Assembly: GCF_002796605.1 (NCBI RefSeq) | Contig: NZ_CP024923.1 | Location: 868,001 to 932,000, forward strand | Direction of reading: 5' to 3' | DNA length: 64,000 bases | Source: Sphingomonas psychrotolerans | GTDB lineage: Bacteria; Pseudomonadota; Alphaproteobacteria; Sphingomonadales; Sphingomonadaceae | Part shown: in pieces, positions 46,832-56,823 of the stretch | How positions within the stretch are numbered: the first letter of the stretch is position 1 | Layout: each line of letters starts with the position of its first letter | Notes under the pieces: model-generated | What the model was told of the DNA's origin: nothing | The model's input: the letters and a program-made list of their open reading frames with translations, nothing else | Databases searched by the model: none | Made by a program: the position numbers and the translations under genes

Positions 46832-47635
46832 TTAGCCGCCCCGAACCCTGTCCAGCACCTCATAGGCCATCACGGCAGTAGCCACTGCGGCGTTGAGGCT
46901 ATCGGCCTTGCCGAGCATCGGAATCTTGACCAGCAGGTCGCATTCCGCGGCCATGAAGTCGGGCATGCCCTGCGCTTCGTTGCCGGTGAGCAGGAAAACC
47001 GGGGCGGCATAGGCCGGCGCTTTGTAGTCATGCTCGGTGTCGAGGCTGAGACCGACCAATTGGCCGGGGCCGGAGCGGAGCCATGGCACGAACGCGTCCC
47101 AGCTCGCTTTTGCGACAGGCACGGTGAAAAGCGCGCCCATGCTCGCACGGACGGCCTCGACCGAGAACGGATCGACGCAGTCGTCGAGCAGGATCAGCCC
47201 GCCCGCGCCGACTGCGTCGCCGGTGCGCAGGATGGTGCCGAGATTGCCGGGATCGCGCAGCCGCTCGGCGACCAGCCAGATCGGCGCGCGGCTGCGGTCG
47301 AGCTGGTCGAGCGTCAGCGCGAATTCGGGATAGACGCCGACGACCGCGCCGGGATTGTCCTTGCCCGAAAGCTTGGAGAGGATGTCGGCATTGGTCTCGA
47401 TCGCTTCGCCGCCGGCCGCCTCGGTGGCCTCCACCAGCGCGCGGACCAGAGGATGGTTCGCCATGTCCCGGGCGAAGAACAGGAATTGCGGCAGCCGTCC
47501 CGCCTCGCGCGCCTCGGTCAGGATGCGCAGCCCTTCGGCGAGGAACAGCCCTTCCTCGCGCCGATGCTTCTTGTCGCGCAGGTTGCGGACACGTTTGATC
47601 AGGGGATTGGAAAAGGCGGTTATCTCGCGAGGCAT
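46832..47635 (-). CDS. TrmH/SpoU-family RNA 2'-O-methyltransferase
   Basis: The 267-residue protein starts MPREITAFSNPLIKRVRNLRDKKHR, the N-terminal substrate-binding domain of the RlmB-like group. The SPOUT motifs are LRDPGNLGTILRTGDAVGA (motif 1), PVFLLTGNEAQGM (motif 2) and IPMLGKADSLNAAVATAVMAYE (motif 3, the knot). It methylates a ribose in rRNA or tRNA; the target is not clear from sequence. Confidence 0.9.
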   Translation of the reverse strand: MPREITAFSNPLIKRVRNLRDKKHRREEGLFLAEGLRILTEAREAGRLPQFLFFARDMANHPLVRALVEATEAAGGEAIETNADILSKLSGKDNPGAVVGVYPEFALTLDQLDRSRAPIWLVAERLRDPGNLGTILRTGDAVGAGGLILLDDCVDPFSVEAVRASMGALFTVPVAKASWDAFVPWLRSGPGQLVGLSLDTEHDYKAPAYAAPVFLLTGNEAQGMPDFMAAECDLLVKIPMLGKADSLNAAVATAVMAYEVLDRVRGG

Positions 47636-47682
47636 GGCGGGTGCGTAGCGGCTAATGTGCTCCTGCGAAAGCAGCCGAACGG

Positions 47683-47955
47683 TCACTCTTCGCCGAAGCG
47701 CGCCTCGACGAGTGCGGCCAGTGCCTCCACAGCCTCGTGCGCCCCGTCGCCCTCGGCGCTGATCGTGATCGTGTCGCCCTTGGCGGCACCGAGCATCATC
47801 AGGTCGAGGATCGACGTGCCCGAGGCACTGGCGCCGTCCTTTTCGACGGTGAGCTCGACCGGCTGGCTCGTCGCGAGCGTGACGAATGCCATGCTCGCCC
47901 GCGCATGCAGGCCCCGGCGATTCTCGATCTGGACGGTACGCGTCGCCTGACTCAC
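47683..47955 (-). CDS. ptsH: Phosphocarrier protein HPr
   Basis: The 90-residue protein has the phosphorylatable histidine H17 in RRGLHARASMAF and the regulatory serine S48 in SGTSILDLMMLGAAKG, the site for HPr kinase. The kinase-like gene is three genes upstream in the same operon (49296). The start overlaps the EIIA gene by 4 bp. It belongs to the regulatory PTS of alphaproteobacteria; enzyme I is not in the window. Confidence 0.93.
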   Translation of the reverse strand: MSQATRTVQIENRRGLHARASMAFVTLATSQPVELTVEKDGASASGTSILDLMMLGAAKGDTITISAEGDGAHEAVEALAALVEARFGEE

Positions 47956-48359
47956 GCGGCGGCCTCTCCCAGAACCTCGGACGCCACGGTGATGTATTTC
48001 CGCCCGGCATCACGCGCGGCGGCGACTGCCTCGGTAACCTTCATTGCTTTGCGCGCGCTGCCCAGCCGGATCAGCATCGGCAGATTGATGCCGGCGATCA
48101 CTTCGATCCGCCCCGTTTCCATCAGCGAAATGGCGAGGTTGGAGGGCGTGCCGCCGAACAGATCGCTCAACACGATGACGCCGCCGCCTTCGTCGACGCG
48201 TGCGATCGCCGCGGCGATGTCCGCGCGGCGGGCTTCCATGTCGTCGTCGGGACCGATGGAGATCGGTTCGATCCGCTCCTGCTTGCCCACCACATGTTCC
48301 ATCGCGACCACGAACTCCTCGGCGAGTCGGCCGTGAGTCACGAGCACCAAACCAATCAT
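47952..48359 (-). CDS. PTS EIIA component, mannose family
   Basis: The 135-residue protein has the phospho-acceptor H9 in LVLVTHGRLAEEF, and DLFGGTPSNLAISLM and GINLPMLIRLGSAR are typical of the ManX/EIIA-Man fold. There are no EIIB, IIC or IID sugar-transport genes nearby, so it acts as a regulator that receives phosphate from HPr. Its start is 1 bp from the rapZ stop. Confidence 0.92.
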   Translation of the reverse strand: MIGLVLVTHGRLAEEFVVAMEHVVGKQERIEPISIGPDDDMEARRADIAAAIARVDEGGGVIVLSDLFGGTPSNLAISLMETGRIEVIAGINLPMLIRLGSARKAMKVTEAVAAARDAGRKYITVASEVLGEAAA

Positions 48360-48360
48360 C

Positions 48361-49299
48361 TCAAACTCCGCCCCCTGATATGGTCACCGGGGCCCCCTCC
48401 AGCGAGTCCTGCGGCGCGGTCTGTAAATCGCGGTGGGTCACCGTGGGCGAAAATCCCTCCTCACGCAACCGCCGCGCCATCCGCTCGGCGACGTGGACCG
48501 AGCGATGGCGGCCCCCAGTACACCCGAATGCGGCGGTAACATATGCCTTTCCTTCGGCCTGGTATCGCGGCAGCAGGAGGAGGAGCAACGCTTCGATCTG
48601 CGCCATCGCCTGTCCATAAGCGGGATCGTCGGCGATATAGGTAGAGACGTCGACGTGCTGGCCCGTCCCGGGACGCAACGCCTCCACCCAATGCGGATTG
48701 CGCAGGAAACGCATGTCGAACACGAGGTCGGCGTCGCGCGGCAGCCCGCGCGCAAAACCGAAGGAGGTGATGGTGAGCACCGTTCGCCCCAGACCGTCGC
48801 CCGAGAAGGTCGAGCGGATCTGCTGCTGCAGCTCGTTCGAGGAGAGGTCGGTGGTGTCGATCAGCCGGTTCGACCAGCGTCGGAGTGGCATCAGCAATTC
48901 GCGCTCGCGGGCGATGCCGTCGCTGGCAGGGCGATCTTGCGCCAGCGGGTGGCGCCGCCGCGTCTCCGAATAGCGCCGCTCGAGCTCGGCGCCCGCGCAT
49001 TCGAGGAACAGCGTGCCGACCTCGTGCCCTTCCTGCTCGCTGAGTTTCTTGACACGTTGGACGATGCTCTCGGCGTCGAAGCCGCGGGTCTGGGTGCCGA
49101 TGCCGAGCGCGAGCGGCCGGTCGTCGTCGCCATCGGCGCCTTCGCCAGGCGGTGTGTCGAGCAGTCGGTGGAGCAGGAGCAGGGGAAGATTGTCGACGGT
49201 CTCCCAGCCGAGATCCTCAAGCGTCCGAAGCGCGGTCGATTTGCCCGCCCCCGACATGCCGGTGACGAGCAGGATCTGTCTCGGCCGCCTTCGGCTCAC
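48361..49299 (-). CDS. rapZ: RapZ-family nucleotide-binding protein
   Basis: The 312-residue protein has Walker A VTGMSGAGKST (G14-T22) and an N-terminal kinase-like half. The C-terminal half has TSFGFARGLPRDADLVFDMRFLRNPHW and AFGCTGGRHRSVHVAERMARRL. In enterobacteria RapZ guides GlmZ/GlmY RNA decay and controls GlmS. In alphaproteobacteria it sits with the PTS and its role is less clear. GTG 49299 overlaps the kinase gene stop by 4 bp. Confidence 0.93.
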   Translation of the reverse strand: MSRRRPRQILLVTGMSGAGKSTALRTLEDLGWETVDNLPLLLLHRLLDTPPGEGADGDDDRPLALGIGTQTRGFDAESIVQRVKKLSEQEGHEVGTLFLECAGAELERRYSETRRRHPLAQDRPASDGIARERELLMPLRRWSNRLIDTTDLSSNELQQQIRSTFSGDGLGRTVLTITSFGFARGLPRDADLVFDMRFLRNPHWVEALRPGTGQHVDVSTYIADDPAYGQAMAQIEALLLLLLPRYQAEGKAYVTAAFGCTGGRHRSVHVAERMARRLREEGFSPTVTHRDLQTAPQDSLEGAPVTISGGGV

Positions 49300-49739
49300 C
49301 GTGCCGCCTGTTTGAGCGCGAGTTCGACCTTGATCGGCGCCGACGGCTCGAGCGCAGCCAGCGCGAGCACGGGCACGTTCACACCAGCGATCCGCCGCGT
49401 TCGCGGATCCTCCGGAAAGCGGGGCGGGGCATCGAGGATCACGATCAACAGTTCCACCGGAACGCGCTCTACGTTGGGCATCTCGATAATGCCCAGCCCG
49501 CGCACTTCGATCCGCCCTGCAAGATGCGTCGGCGCACAGGCGATCAGCGCACCCTCTTGTCGCTGGCAGATCACCTGGCCGTCGGCGACAAGTGCCGCGC
49601 CGCGGTCGATCAGCCGGAGCGCGAGATCGGACTTGCCCTCGCCTGAGCGGCCCTCGATCAACACCGCGCGGCTGCCGATCGCGACGCAGGTGCCATGGAC
49701 TGTCTCCGAAGAAACCTCTGAAAGCCGGATCTCAGGCAT
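49296..49739 (-). CDS. hprK: HPr kinase/phosphorylase, short alphaproteobacterial form
   Basis: The 147-residue protein is only the C-terminal kinase domain, as usual in alphaproteobacteria. The P-loop is GRSGEGKS (about residues 30-37), with DLALRLIDRGAALVADGQ and a late VRGLGIIEMPNV region. It phosphorylates HPr at the regulatory serine. I chose ATG 49739, which overlaps the chvG stop by 1 bp with GGAG 8 nt upstream; GTG 49748 is the alternative. Confidence 0.9.
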   Translation of the reverse strand: MPEIRLSEVSSETVHGTCVAIGSRAVLIEGRSGEGKSDLALRLIDRGAALVADGQVICQRQEGALIACAPTHLAGRIEVRGLGIIEMPNVERVPVELLIVILDAPPRFPEDPRTRRIAGVNVPVLALAALEPSAPIKVELALKQAAR

Positions 49740-51313
49740 CAGTCGCACTCCGCCAGTGGCAGTCGTACCACGAACCGGGCCCCACTCAATCGATCCTCGC
49801 GCGTTTCCACTGAAATGCTCCCCTGATGGCCTTCGACGATGGTGCGTGCGATGGCAAGGCCTAGCCCCGAATGCTGACCAAAGGCTTCACTCTGGGGTCG
49901 CACCGAGTGAAATCGCCGGAAGATCGAGTCGCGCGCCGCCTCGGGCACGCCCGGCCCCTCGTCCTCCATCCGCACCACCAGCATCTCGCCGTCGCGCGTC
50001 GCCGAGATCGTGACGAGCCCGCCTTCGGGCGAGAAAGACAGGGCGTTCTCGATCAGATTTTCGAAGACGCGCTCCAGCCGCGACCCTTCGCCGAGTACCG
50101 TGAGCGACAGATCCGGACGACGATCGAACAGGATGCGGATGCCGTTCGGCAGCCCCCGCGTGGCACGCTGCTCGAGCAATGCCGCGATCATTGCACCCAC
50201 GTCGATCGGCTCGAACGTCGCGCGGCTGAGTTGGGCATCGAGCCGTGACGCGTCGGAGATGTCGGTGATCAGTCGGTCGAGCCGATGCACATCGTCGCGC
50301 ACGATCGCGAGCAACTGCTCCTGCAACTGCGGATCCTTGACTTTCGACAAGCCCTCCACGGCCGAACGCAGCGAAGCGAGGGGGTTCTTGAGTTCATGCG
50401 TTACGTCGGCAGCGAAGCTTTCGGTGGCGTCGATCCGCGCGCGCAACGCCTGGCTCATGTCCGAGATCGCGCGCGCCAGCATGCCGATTTCGTCGCTGCG
50501 CTCGGGCAGCCGCGGGACAATGACTTCGCGGGCGCGTCCGAGCCGAACGCGCACCGCCGCGCGGGCGAGCCGGCGCAGCGGGCGCACGATCGTCCGGGCG
50601 AGGAACAGCGAGAGCAGGATCGACAGCAGGCTGACGATCGCGAGCACCACGCTCAACCGGAAGCGCTCCAGCCGCACGGTCTGTGTGATGTCGCGCGCAT
50701 TGACCGTGGTCATCACCACGCCGAGCTGGGTGATCGGCGCCGCAGCAGTGATCACCGGGGTGCGATCGGGCGCACGCCAAACCGTCGCGGGCGTGCCGTG
50801 GGTCTCGCGCGCGGTCCGTACGTCGGGCCAATCGAGCCCTCGATCGCGCCGGCGCTCGCGGTAGAGCGGCGCGCGGTCGGCTCCGGCGACGGTGTCGATG
50901 ACGGCGTCGAGGAAGCGCGCGGTCGACTGGTTGAATGGATCCTTGTCGGGATCGCGCAGCACGAGATTGCGCAGCCCCAGATCATGGCTGTCGGTGATCA
51001 GCTTGCCGCTCTCGTCATAGAGGCGGATCCGCGTGCCGGTATCGCGGGCGAGGCTGAGTACGAGCAGATCGCGCCGCTCGGGCGTGGCCGAGGCGATCGC
51101 CTGCGCGATCAGCCGGACCTCCCCGCGCGCCTGCGCCACCCGGCTGTCGACGATCCGGCTGCGATAGGAATCGAGATAGAAGAAGCCGCTGCCGAGCAAG
51201 GCCAGCGCGAAGATGTTGACCGCGAGAATCCTCGGCGTGAGGCTGACGCGGTTCGACCATTTGAGCGCAAGGTCGCGCTCGTTATTCGTCCGAGAAGCGA
51301 TAACCGGCGCCAT
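49739..51313 (-). CDS. chvG: Sensor histidine kinase ChvG/ExoS family
   Basis: The protein has 524 residues from ATG 51313. Two membrane helices (about 30-50 and 240-262 in this numbering) enclose a large periplasmic sensor. A HAMP domain follows ([18 protein letters not shown]), then the H box [25 protein letters not shown] box [11 protein letters not shown], and the G boxes [15 protein letters not shown] and [11 protein letters not shown]. In Agrobacterium, Sinorhizobium and Caulobacter the pair responds to acid or envelope stress. The gene overlaps chvI by more than 30 bp; a start at 51331 is also open. Confidence 0.9.
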   Translation of the reverse strand: MAPVIASRTNNERDLALKWSNRVSLTPRILAVNIFALALLGSGFFYLDSYRSRIVDSRVAQARGEVRLIAQAIASATPERRDLLVLSLARDTGTRIRLYDESGKLITDSHDLGLRNLVLRDPDKDPFNQSTARFLDAVIDTVAGADRAPLYRERRRDRGLDWPDVRTARETHGTPATVWRAPDRTPVITAAAPITQLGVVMTTVNARDITQTVRLERFRLSVVLAIVSLLSILLSLFLARTIVRPLRRLARAAVRVRLGRAREVIVPRLPERSDEIGMLARAISDMSQALRARIDATESFAADVTHELKNPLASLRSAVEGLSKVKDPQLQEQLLAIVRDDVHRLDRLITDISDASRLDAQLSRATFEPIDVGAMIAALLEQRATRGLPNGIRILFDRRPDLSLTVLGEGSRLERVFENLIENALSFSPEGGLVTISATRDGEMLVVRMEDEGPGVPEAARDSIFRRFHSVRPQSEAFGQHSGLGLAIARTIVEGHQGSISVETREDRLSGARFVVRLPLAECD

Positions 51314-51989
51314 ACAGCGTTTCGATAGCATCGAATTCCGGGTCGACCTGCCGGAATTTGCGCCGCACGCGTTTGATGTGGCTGTCTATGGTGCGGTCGT
51401 CGACGTAGATGTCGTCCTGATAGGCGGCATCCATCAGCTGGTTGCGCGTTTTGACGATTCCGGGGCGCTGGGCGAGCGTTTCGAGGATCAGGAATTCGGT
51501 GACGGTCAGCGTGACGTTGGTGCCGCCCCAGGTGACGCGGTGGCGCGCGGGATCCATCGTCAGCCGGCCGCGCTCGAGGATCTCCGCCGGCGCCTGCTCG
51601 CCGCCGTCGGTGCTCGGCTGGGCCGCTTCGGTGCGCCGCAGGATCGCGCGAATGCGGGCGATCAGCAGCCGCTGGCTGAACGGCTTGGCAATATAATCAT
51701 CGGCGCCCATCGCCAGCCCTAACGCCTCGTCGAGCTCGTCATCCTTGCTGGTGAGGAAGATCACCGGGATCGCGCTCTTCTCGCGCAGCCGCCGCAGCAG
51801 TTCGAGCCCGTCCATCTTTGGCATCTTGATGTCGAGCACCGCCAGATCGGGCGGGTTCTCGATCAGCGCCTTCAACGCGCTTTCGCCGTCCGAATAGACG
51901 CGCGTGAGGAACCCCTCGGTCTGGAGCGCGATCGAAACCGAGGTCAGGATGTTGCGGTCGTCATCGACCAGCGCGATCGTCGCGGTCAT
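51282..51989 (-). CDS. chvI: Response regulator ChvI family (OmpR type)
   Basis: The 235-residue protein has a receiver domain ([14 protein letters not shown], phospho-acceptor in [14 protein letters not shown], lysine in IAKPFS) and a winged-helix output domain ([50 protein letters not shown]). ATG 51989 is chosen because it gives the canonical short N-terminus [11 protein letters not shown]. With ChvG it forms a two-component system. Its operon with hprK, rapZ and the PTS proteins links envelope sensing and carbon regulation. Confidence 0.93.
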   Translation of the reverse strand: MTATIALVDDDRNILTSVSIALQTEGFLTRVYSDGESALKALIENPPDLAVLDIKMPKMDGLELLRRLREKSAIPVIFLTSKDDELDEALGLAMGADDYIAKPFSQRLLIARIRAILRRTEAAQPSTDGGEQAPAEILERGRLTMDPARHRVTWGGTNVTLTVTEFLILETLAQRPGIVKTRNQLMDAAYQDDIYVDDRTIDSHIKRVRRKFRQVDPEFDAIETLYGAGYRFSDE

Positions 51990-52164
51990 TCCGGGCAGCG
52001 TGCGTGGCTTTGAAGCATCAGGAAGGGGGTTAAAGCAAAGTGACAGGCGGCTCAATCGCTGACACCGCTTACCTGGATTGACGCCCTTTCGACGCGCTGC
52101 CTATGCCGACCCATTGATAACGCAACTCCGCCTCCGGGAAGGGGTTAGCGACTTTGGAGGTTGG

Positions 52165-53781
52165 ATGTCGATCACGCGCACCCCGCGCGCCGGTCTCGAT
52201 GCTCAGGGCATCGCGACCGGCGCTCAGCTATTCTGGAATCTGGAAACCGCGCCTTTGGTGGAGCATGCCGTGCGCCGTGGCGAAGGCAGGCTGGCCAAAG
52301 ACGGACCTCTGGTGGTCACTACCGGCAGGCACACCGGCCGCTCTGCCAACGACAAGTTCATCGTCCGCGATGCGGAGACCGAGCGCAATGTCTGGTGGGG
52401 CAAGACCAACAAGCCGATGAGCCCGGAGCATTTCGCCGCGCTCGAGGCTGACTTTCTTGCCGAGCTGGCGCAGCGCGACATTCTTTTCGTCCAGGACCTC
52501 TATGGCGGTTCGCAGCCCGAACACCGCGTCAATGTGCGCGTGATCAACGAACTCGCGTGGCACAGCCTGTTCATCCGCACGATGCTGGTGCGGCCAGAGG
52601 CCAGCGAACTCGGCGGGTTCGCGCCCGAATACACCATCATCGACCTGCCGAGCTTTCGCGCCGACCCCGAGCGCCATGGCACGCGCAGCGAGACGGTGAT
52701 TGCTGTCAATCTCACCGACAAGCTGATCCTGATCGGCGGCACGGCCTATGCCGGCGAGATGAAAAAGAGCGTGTTCGGATTGCTCAATTACCTGCTGCCG
52801 CCCAAGCGCGTAATGCCGATGCATTGCTCGGCCAATATCGGTCCTAACGGCGACACCGCCGTGTTCTTCGGCCTGTCAGGCACCGGCAAGACCACGCTCT
52901 CGGCCGACGCCAGCCGCACGCTGATCGGCGACGACGAGCATGGCTGGTCGGACACCGCGGTCTTCAATTTCGAAGGCGGCTGCTACGCCAAGATGATCCG
53001 GCTCTCGCCCGAGGCCGAGCCCGAGATCTTCGCAACGACGAAGCGCTTCGGCACGGTGCTCGAGAATGTCGTGATGGACAGCGAGACGCGCGGACTCGAT
53101 CTGGACGATGCCGGCCTGGCGGAGAACAGCCGCGGCGCCTATCCGATCGACTTCATCCCAAATACTTCCGCACACAATCTTGGCCCGGTGCCGAGGAACA
53201 TCATCTTCCTCACCGCCGACGCGTTCGGGATCATGCCGCCGATCGCCAGGCTGACCCCCGAGCAAGCGATGTATCACTTCCTCTCGGGCTACACCGCCAA
53301 GGTGGCGGGGACCGAGATCGGAGTGACCGAGCCCGAGGCGACCTTTTCGACCTGCTTCGGCGCCGCCTTCATGCCGCGCCACCCGTCAGAATATGGCAAT
53401 CTGCTCAAGGAGCGCATCGCCAAAGGCGGCGTAGATTGCTGGCTGGTCAACACCGGCTGGGCAGGGGGCATGGCCACCGATCCCGGCATCAAGCGGATGC
53501 CGATCAAGCTGACCCGCGCGTTGCTCAACGCGGCGCTCGACGGCAGCCTGAGCGACGCCCAATACCGTATCGATCCGAATTTCGGGTTCAAGGTGCCGGT
53601 CACCGTGAATGGTGTGGACCCGTCGGTGCTCGACCCGCGCCAGAGCTGGGCCAACAAGGCGCAATATGACGCCACCGCGGCAAAGCTCGTCGATTTGTTC
53701 AACGAGAATTTCGCCCAGTTCGCCGATCATGTCGACGAAGGGGTGCGACAATCGGCGCCCCGCGCCCCGCTACCTGTCTGA
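52165..53781 (+). CDS. pckA: Phosphoenolpyruvate carboxykinase (ATP)
   Basis: The 538-residue protein shows the substrate site [16 protein letters not shown], the kinase P-loop [13 protein letters not shown], the metal-binding [11 protein letters not shown], and [15 protein letters not shown] 52165 is preceded by GGAGG. It turns oxaloacetate into PEP for gluconeogenesis. It is divergent from chvI, as is common in alphaproteobacteria. Confidence 0.95.
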   Translation: MSITRTPRAGLDAQGIATGAQLFWNLETAPLVEHAVRRGEGRLAKDGPLVVTTGRHTGRSANDKFIVRDAETERNVWWGKTNKPMSPEHFAALEADFLAELAQRDILFVQDLYGGSQPEHRVNVRVINELAWHSLFIRTMLVRPEASELGGFAPEYTIIDLPSFRADPERHGTRSETVIAVNLTDKLILIGGTAYAGEMKKSVFGLLNYLLPPKRVMPMHCSANIGPNGDTAVFFGLSGTGKTTLSADASRTLIGDDEHGWSDTAVFNFEGGCYAKMIRLSPEAEPEIFATTKRFGTVLENVVMDSETRGLDLDDAGLAENSRGAYPIDFIPNTSAHNLGPVPRNIIFLTADAFGIMPPIARLTPEQAMYHFLSGYTAKVAGTEIGVTEPEATFSTCFGAAFMPRHPSEYGNLLKERIAKGGVDCWLVNTGWAGGMATDPGIKRMPIKLTRALLNAALDGSLSDAQYRIDPNFGFKVPVTVNGVDPSVLDPRQSWANKAQYDATAAKLVDLFNENFAQFADHVDEGVRQSAPRAPLPV

Positions 53782-53821
53782 ATTGCCCCGGTCATCGATC
53801 GGGCGCTTGGGAACCCGATCG

Positions 53822-54274
53822 ATGACCGACTTCTTGCCCCGCCCGTTCGTCTCCGACGCCGAGATCATCCATCTCGGTGAAGGGCTGCTCGCGTGCAGCC
53901 TCACGCGTGAGGAGTGGACCCACGAGGCGCACCTTGCCGCTTGCCTCTATCTGCTGACCGAGCGCCAGGATGTGGATATAGATGCCGAGATCGCCGGCAT
54001 TATCTCACGCTTCAATGAGAGCCTCGGCGGGGTGAACGACGATGCGGGCGGTTACCACGATACCATTACCCGCGTTTACGTCGCCGGCGTCCGCCTGTTC
54101 TTGCGCACCCACGCGTCGGGAGGTCTCGCCGGGCGGGTCAACGCGCTGCTCGAGTCACGGATCGGCCGTCGCGACTGGCCGCTCGACTTCTATAGTCGCG
54201 AGTTGCTGTTCTCGGCACGGGCGCGGCGTGGCTTCGTACCGCCCGACCGTGCACCGTTGCCCGAGCCGTGCTAG
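53822..54274 (+). CDS. Conserved hypothetical protein
   Basis: The 150-residue protein starts 40 bp after pckA. It is mostly helical with a WTHEAHLAACLYLL stretch, FNESLGGVNDDAGGYHDTITRVYVAG and a C-terminal WPLDFYSRELLFSARARRGF. The glycine-rich GGVNDDAGGYHDT with His and Asp residues looks like a conserved site, but I do not recognise the family. It has no signal peptide or membrane segment. Confidence 0.75.
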   Translation: MTDFLPRPFVSDAEIIHLGEGLLACSLTREEWTHEAHLAACLYLLTERQDVDIDAEIAGIISRFNESLGGVNDDAGGYHDTITRVYVAGVRLFLRTHASGGLAGRVNALLESRIGRRDWPLDFYSRELLFSARARRGFVPPDRAPLPEPC

Positions 54275-54313
54275 GCCTGTGCCTCCGGTTCGGGCAACGC
54301 GTGGAGGCGAAGT

Positions 54314-54622
54314 ATGAGCATTCTTGACGGCATTCTCGGCCAAATCACTCAGAACGTGGGCATTGCCAATCTGGCAAACAAGGTCGGACTCTCGCCCGAG
54401 CATGTCGAATCGGCGGTGCAGGCCCTCGCTAAATTTCATCCGATGGAAGGCGACACCGCCGAAGGCGCCGCTTCGGCGACCGGGCTGCCGGTAGACAAGA
54501 TCCGTGAGATCATCGGCCATATTGGCGGCGAGGGCTCGCTCGGGCGCTTCTCGCAGCTTCTCGAGGGCGACGCGCTCGGCAAGCTTGGCGGGCTGGCTTC
54601 GGGGCTGTTCGGCAAAAATTGA
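54314..54622 (+). CDS. Small helical protein, DUF937/YidB-like
   Basis: The 102-residue protein is short, helical and rich in glycine and alanine, with no cysteine. MSILDGILGQITQNVGIANLANKVGL at the start and GALGKLGGLASGLFG-like repeats at the end resemble the DUF937/YidB group. The assignment is by general pattern only. The gene lies alone between two hypotheticals. Confidence 0.6.
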   Translation: MSILDGILGQITQNVGIANLANKVGLSPEHVESAVQALAKFHPMEGDTAEGAASATGLPVDKIREIIGHIGGEGSLGRFSQLLEGDALGKLGGLASGLFGKN

Positions 54623-54723
54623 TCGTGCGACATGGTCGGGTGCCGCAGATTGTCGTCCAGCATCGCCGTTCTCCGATGCCATCGCCTCTATAAGAGAGAT
54701 AAAGCGCAAAGTAGGGATATCCG

Positions 54724-54921
54724 GTGCAGTTCATTTCCATGAAGTCGATCAATGGCGAGCCGATCCTCGTCAATCTGGCGGCGGTGCGCACGGTCTCCTC
54801 GATCGACCTTGCCGGTATCGAGGTCGGCGTGCTCGGGTTCGACAAATCGCACGAAGTCGTCGTCGGCTCGACCGTCGCCGAAGTTCTGGAAGCGATCACG
54901 GCCGTCACCGGCGGCAAATGA
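54724..54921 (+). CDS. Small conserved hypothetical protein
   Basis: This 65-residue frame starts at GTG 54724 with a weak ribosome binding site. The protein MQFISMKSINGEPILVNLAAV has a beta-strand pattern followed by FDKSHEVVVGSTVAEVLEAI. It has alternating hydrophobic residues and no motif, and may be a small beta protein. Its coding character is plausible but it could be spurious. Confidence 0.5.
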   Translation: MQFISMKSINGEPILVNLAAVRTVSSIDLAGIEVGVLGFDKSHEVVVGSTVAEVLEAITAVTGGK

Positions 54922-54987
54922 CGCGCATCGCCACGCGGTAAATGGAAAGTCCCCGGCAATGGCGGAAGGGGGCAGGACGGATCCGTA

Positions 54988-56808
54988 CTAGGCCCTTTGG
55001 GCCGCAACGTGTCGATCGACAACGTGCCCGAGCACTGTCATCGGCACGTTGCCGCCGAGCACCAGTGCATCGTTGAACGCCTTGAAATCGTAGCGCTGCC
55101 CCAACGCCGCTTTGGCCCTGTCGCGCAGTCGGTTGATCTCGCTGTGCCCGACCTTGTAGCCGCAGGCTTGTCCCGGCCACGCGCAATAGCGGTCGACTTC
55201 GCCTGCGACTTCCTCTTCCGAAGAGCCATTGGCCCCGACGAACCAGTCGATCGCCTGTTTGCGGGTCCAGCGCTTGGCATGTAGCCCGGTATCCACCACC
55301 AACCGGCAGGCGCGGAAGCCGAGCGACTGGAGATAGCCGAGCTTCTCCGCCGGGTTATCGGCATAGACGCCGAGTTCGTCGGCGAGTTGCTCGGCGTAAA
55401 GCGCCCAGCCTTCGGAATAGGCGTTGAACTGGAGCAGGCTCCGGACAAGCGGCAGCTTGAAGGTGTATTCACCCTGCCAGACATGGCCAGGGATCGCCTC
55501 GTGATAGGCGAGGTCGGGCAGACTGAAGCGCGTGTGCAGGCTGGTCGTGCGCAGATTAATCCAGAACTTGCCGGGGATCGTGCCGTCGATCGAGCCTGGC
55601 CCGCCATAGGCGCCGGGAGCGCCCGGCTCCTCTTCCGGCGGCAAGCGACGAACCTCGACATTGCCTTTGACGAGTGTGTTGAACGCCTGCGGCATCCGTC
55701 CCCGGATGTCGGTGATGCGGGCGTTGAGGAACTTCAATATCTCGGCGCGGCCCGGATCGCCTTCGGGGAAAGTGAAGCGCGGATCCTTGGCCAATGCTTC
55801 CATCCGCCTACCGACGCTGCCTTGGCTGTAACCCTCCTTTTTGAGGATCGTGTCCATCTCCGCCTGGATCGTGCGGAGCTGGTCGAGGCCCATCTGGTGG
55901 ACCTCCTCGGGGCTCATCCTCGTGGTGGTGCCGGCGCGCAGCGCCCAGGCGTAATAGGCCTCACCGTCCTTGAACTTCCACACACCGGCGTCCGAGGTTG
56001 CGCGTTTGCGGTGGCGCTCGAGCTCGGCGATCTGGCGGTCGAGCGCGGGCGCGATCTTGTCGTTCGCCAGCATCCATGCGCGGTTGCCGAAATCGCCTTC
56101 CATGCCGGCGCTGCGATTGGCGAGCGAAGTGACCACCCCCCAGCCGGCGGTGTTGCCGCCGCGCGCGCGCTTGAGCTGGGTCAGGTTCTTGTCCAGCAGG
56201 AAATCGGGTGCGATGACTCCGTTCGCCCCGGCGACCTTGAGCCGTTCGGTCTCGCCGTCGAGCATTTCGGCGTAGGATTCGAGCCGGTCGAGATACGCCT
56301 CGGCATCCTCGCGGGTGTTCACCTGGTGATCGGTGTCGAGCATGCGCGGTACGTCGATCCACGCGCCGACATTCTGCGCGACGACATAAGGCGTATTTCG
56401 CCAGCTGCCCACCGCCACGTCGCCATAAGCGAAGGCGAAGCCTTCGAGCGCGTTGCCGTACGAGGCCTGCACTACTTCGACATTGGTGCGCATCACCGGG
56501 CTGAGCGCCGCGGCATCGAGCTTGCCGAGATCGGCGAGCGTCTGCCGCAGATGCGCGGCGATCCGGCGCTGTCCGTCGGGCGACCGATCGGCGAGCTGGT
56601 GCTTGAGCTGCGCGCGCTTGTCCTTGTCGATGCCGAGCGATGTAGCGGTCTCGGGATAGAGTGTGAGGAAAGTCTCGGCGGTGCGGGCGAGCAGGGCTTC
56701 GGCGCGCGCGTCGCCGTCGGCGAGGAACGCGCTCGCCGCGCGCGGCAATGTGGCGGCGGCAAGGGTGCCGGCGGTGCCGAGCAGCAGCTGGCGACGGGTG
56801 GTACGCAT
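54988..56808 (-). CDS. DUF885 family protein (putative metallopeptidase), twin-arginine signal
   Basis: The 606-residue protein starts at ATG 56808 (AAGGAG 5 nt upstream) with a Tat-type signal, TTRRQLLLGTAGTLAAATLPRAASA. The DUF885 region shows the HEAIPGHVWQGE motif, a variant of the family's HExxPGHH that binds metal, plus EGWALYAEQLADELG and VDTGLHAKRWTRKQAI. Relatives are predicted zinc peptidases exported to the periplasm. The Tat signal suggests folded, possibly cofactor-loaded export. Confidence 0.87.
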   Translation of the reverse strand: MRTTRRQLLLGTAGTLAAATLPRAASAFLADGDARAEALLARTAETFLTLYPETATSLGIDKDKRAQLKHQLADRSPDGQRRIAAHLRQTLADLGKLDAAALSPVMRTNVEVVQASYGNALEGFAFAYGDVAVGSWRNTPYVVAQNVGAWIDVPRMLDTDHQVNTREDAEAYLDRLESYAEMLDGETERLKVAGANGVIAPDFLLDKNLTQLKRARGGNTAGWGVVTSLANRSAGMEGDFGNRAWMLANDKIAPALDRQIAELERHRKRATSDAGVWKFKDGEAYYAWALRAGTTTRMSPEEVHQMGLDQLRTIQAEMDTILKKEGYSQGSVGRRMEALAKDPRFTFPEGDPGRAEILKFLNARITDIRGRMPQAFNTLVKGNVEVRRLPPEEEPGAPGAYGGPGSIDGTIPGKFWINLRTTSLHTRFSLPDLAYHEAIPGHVWQGEYTFKLPLVRSLLQFNAYSEGWALYAEQLADELGVYADNPAEKLGYLQSLGFRACRLVVDTGLHAKRWTRKQAIDWFVGANGSSEEEVAGEVDRYCAWPGQACGYKVGHSEINRLRDRAKAALGQRYDFKAFNDALVLGGNVPMTVLGHVVDRHVAAQRA

Positions 56809-56823
56809 GGTCACTCCTTGAAA

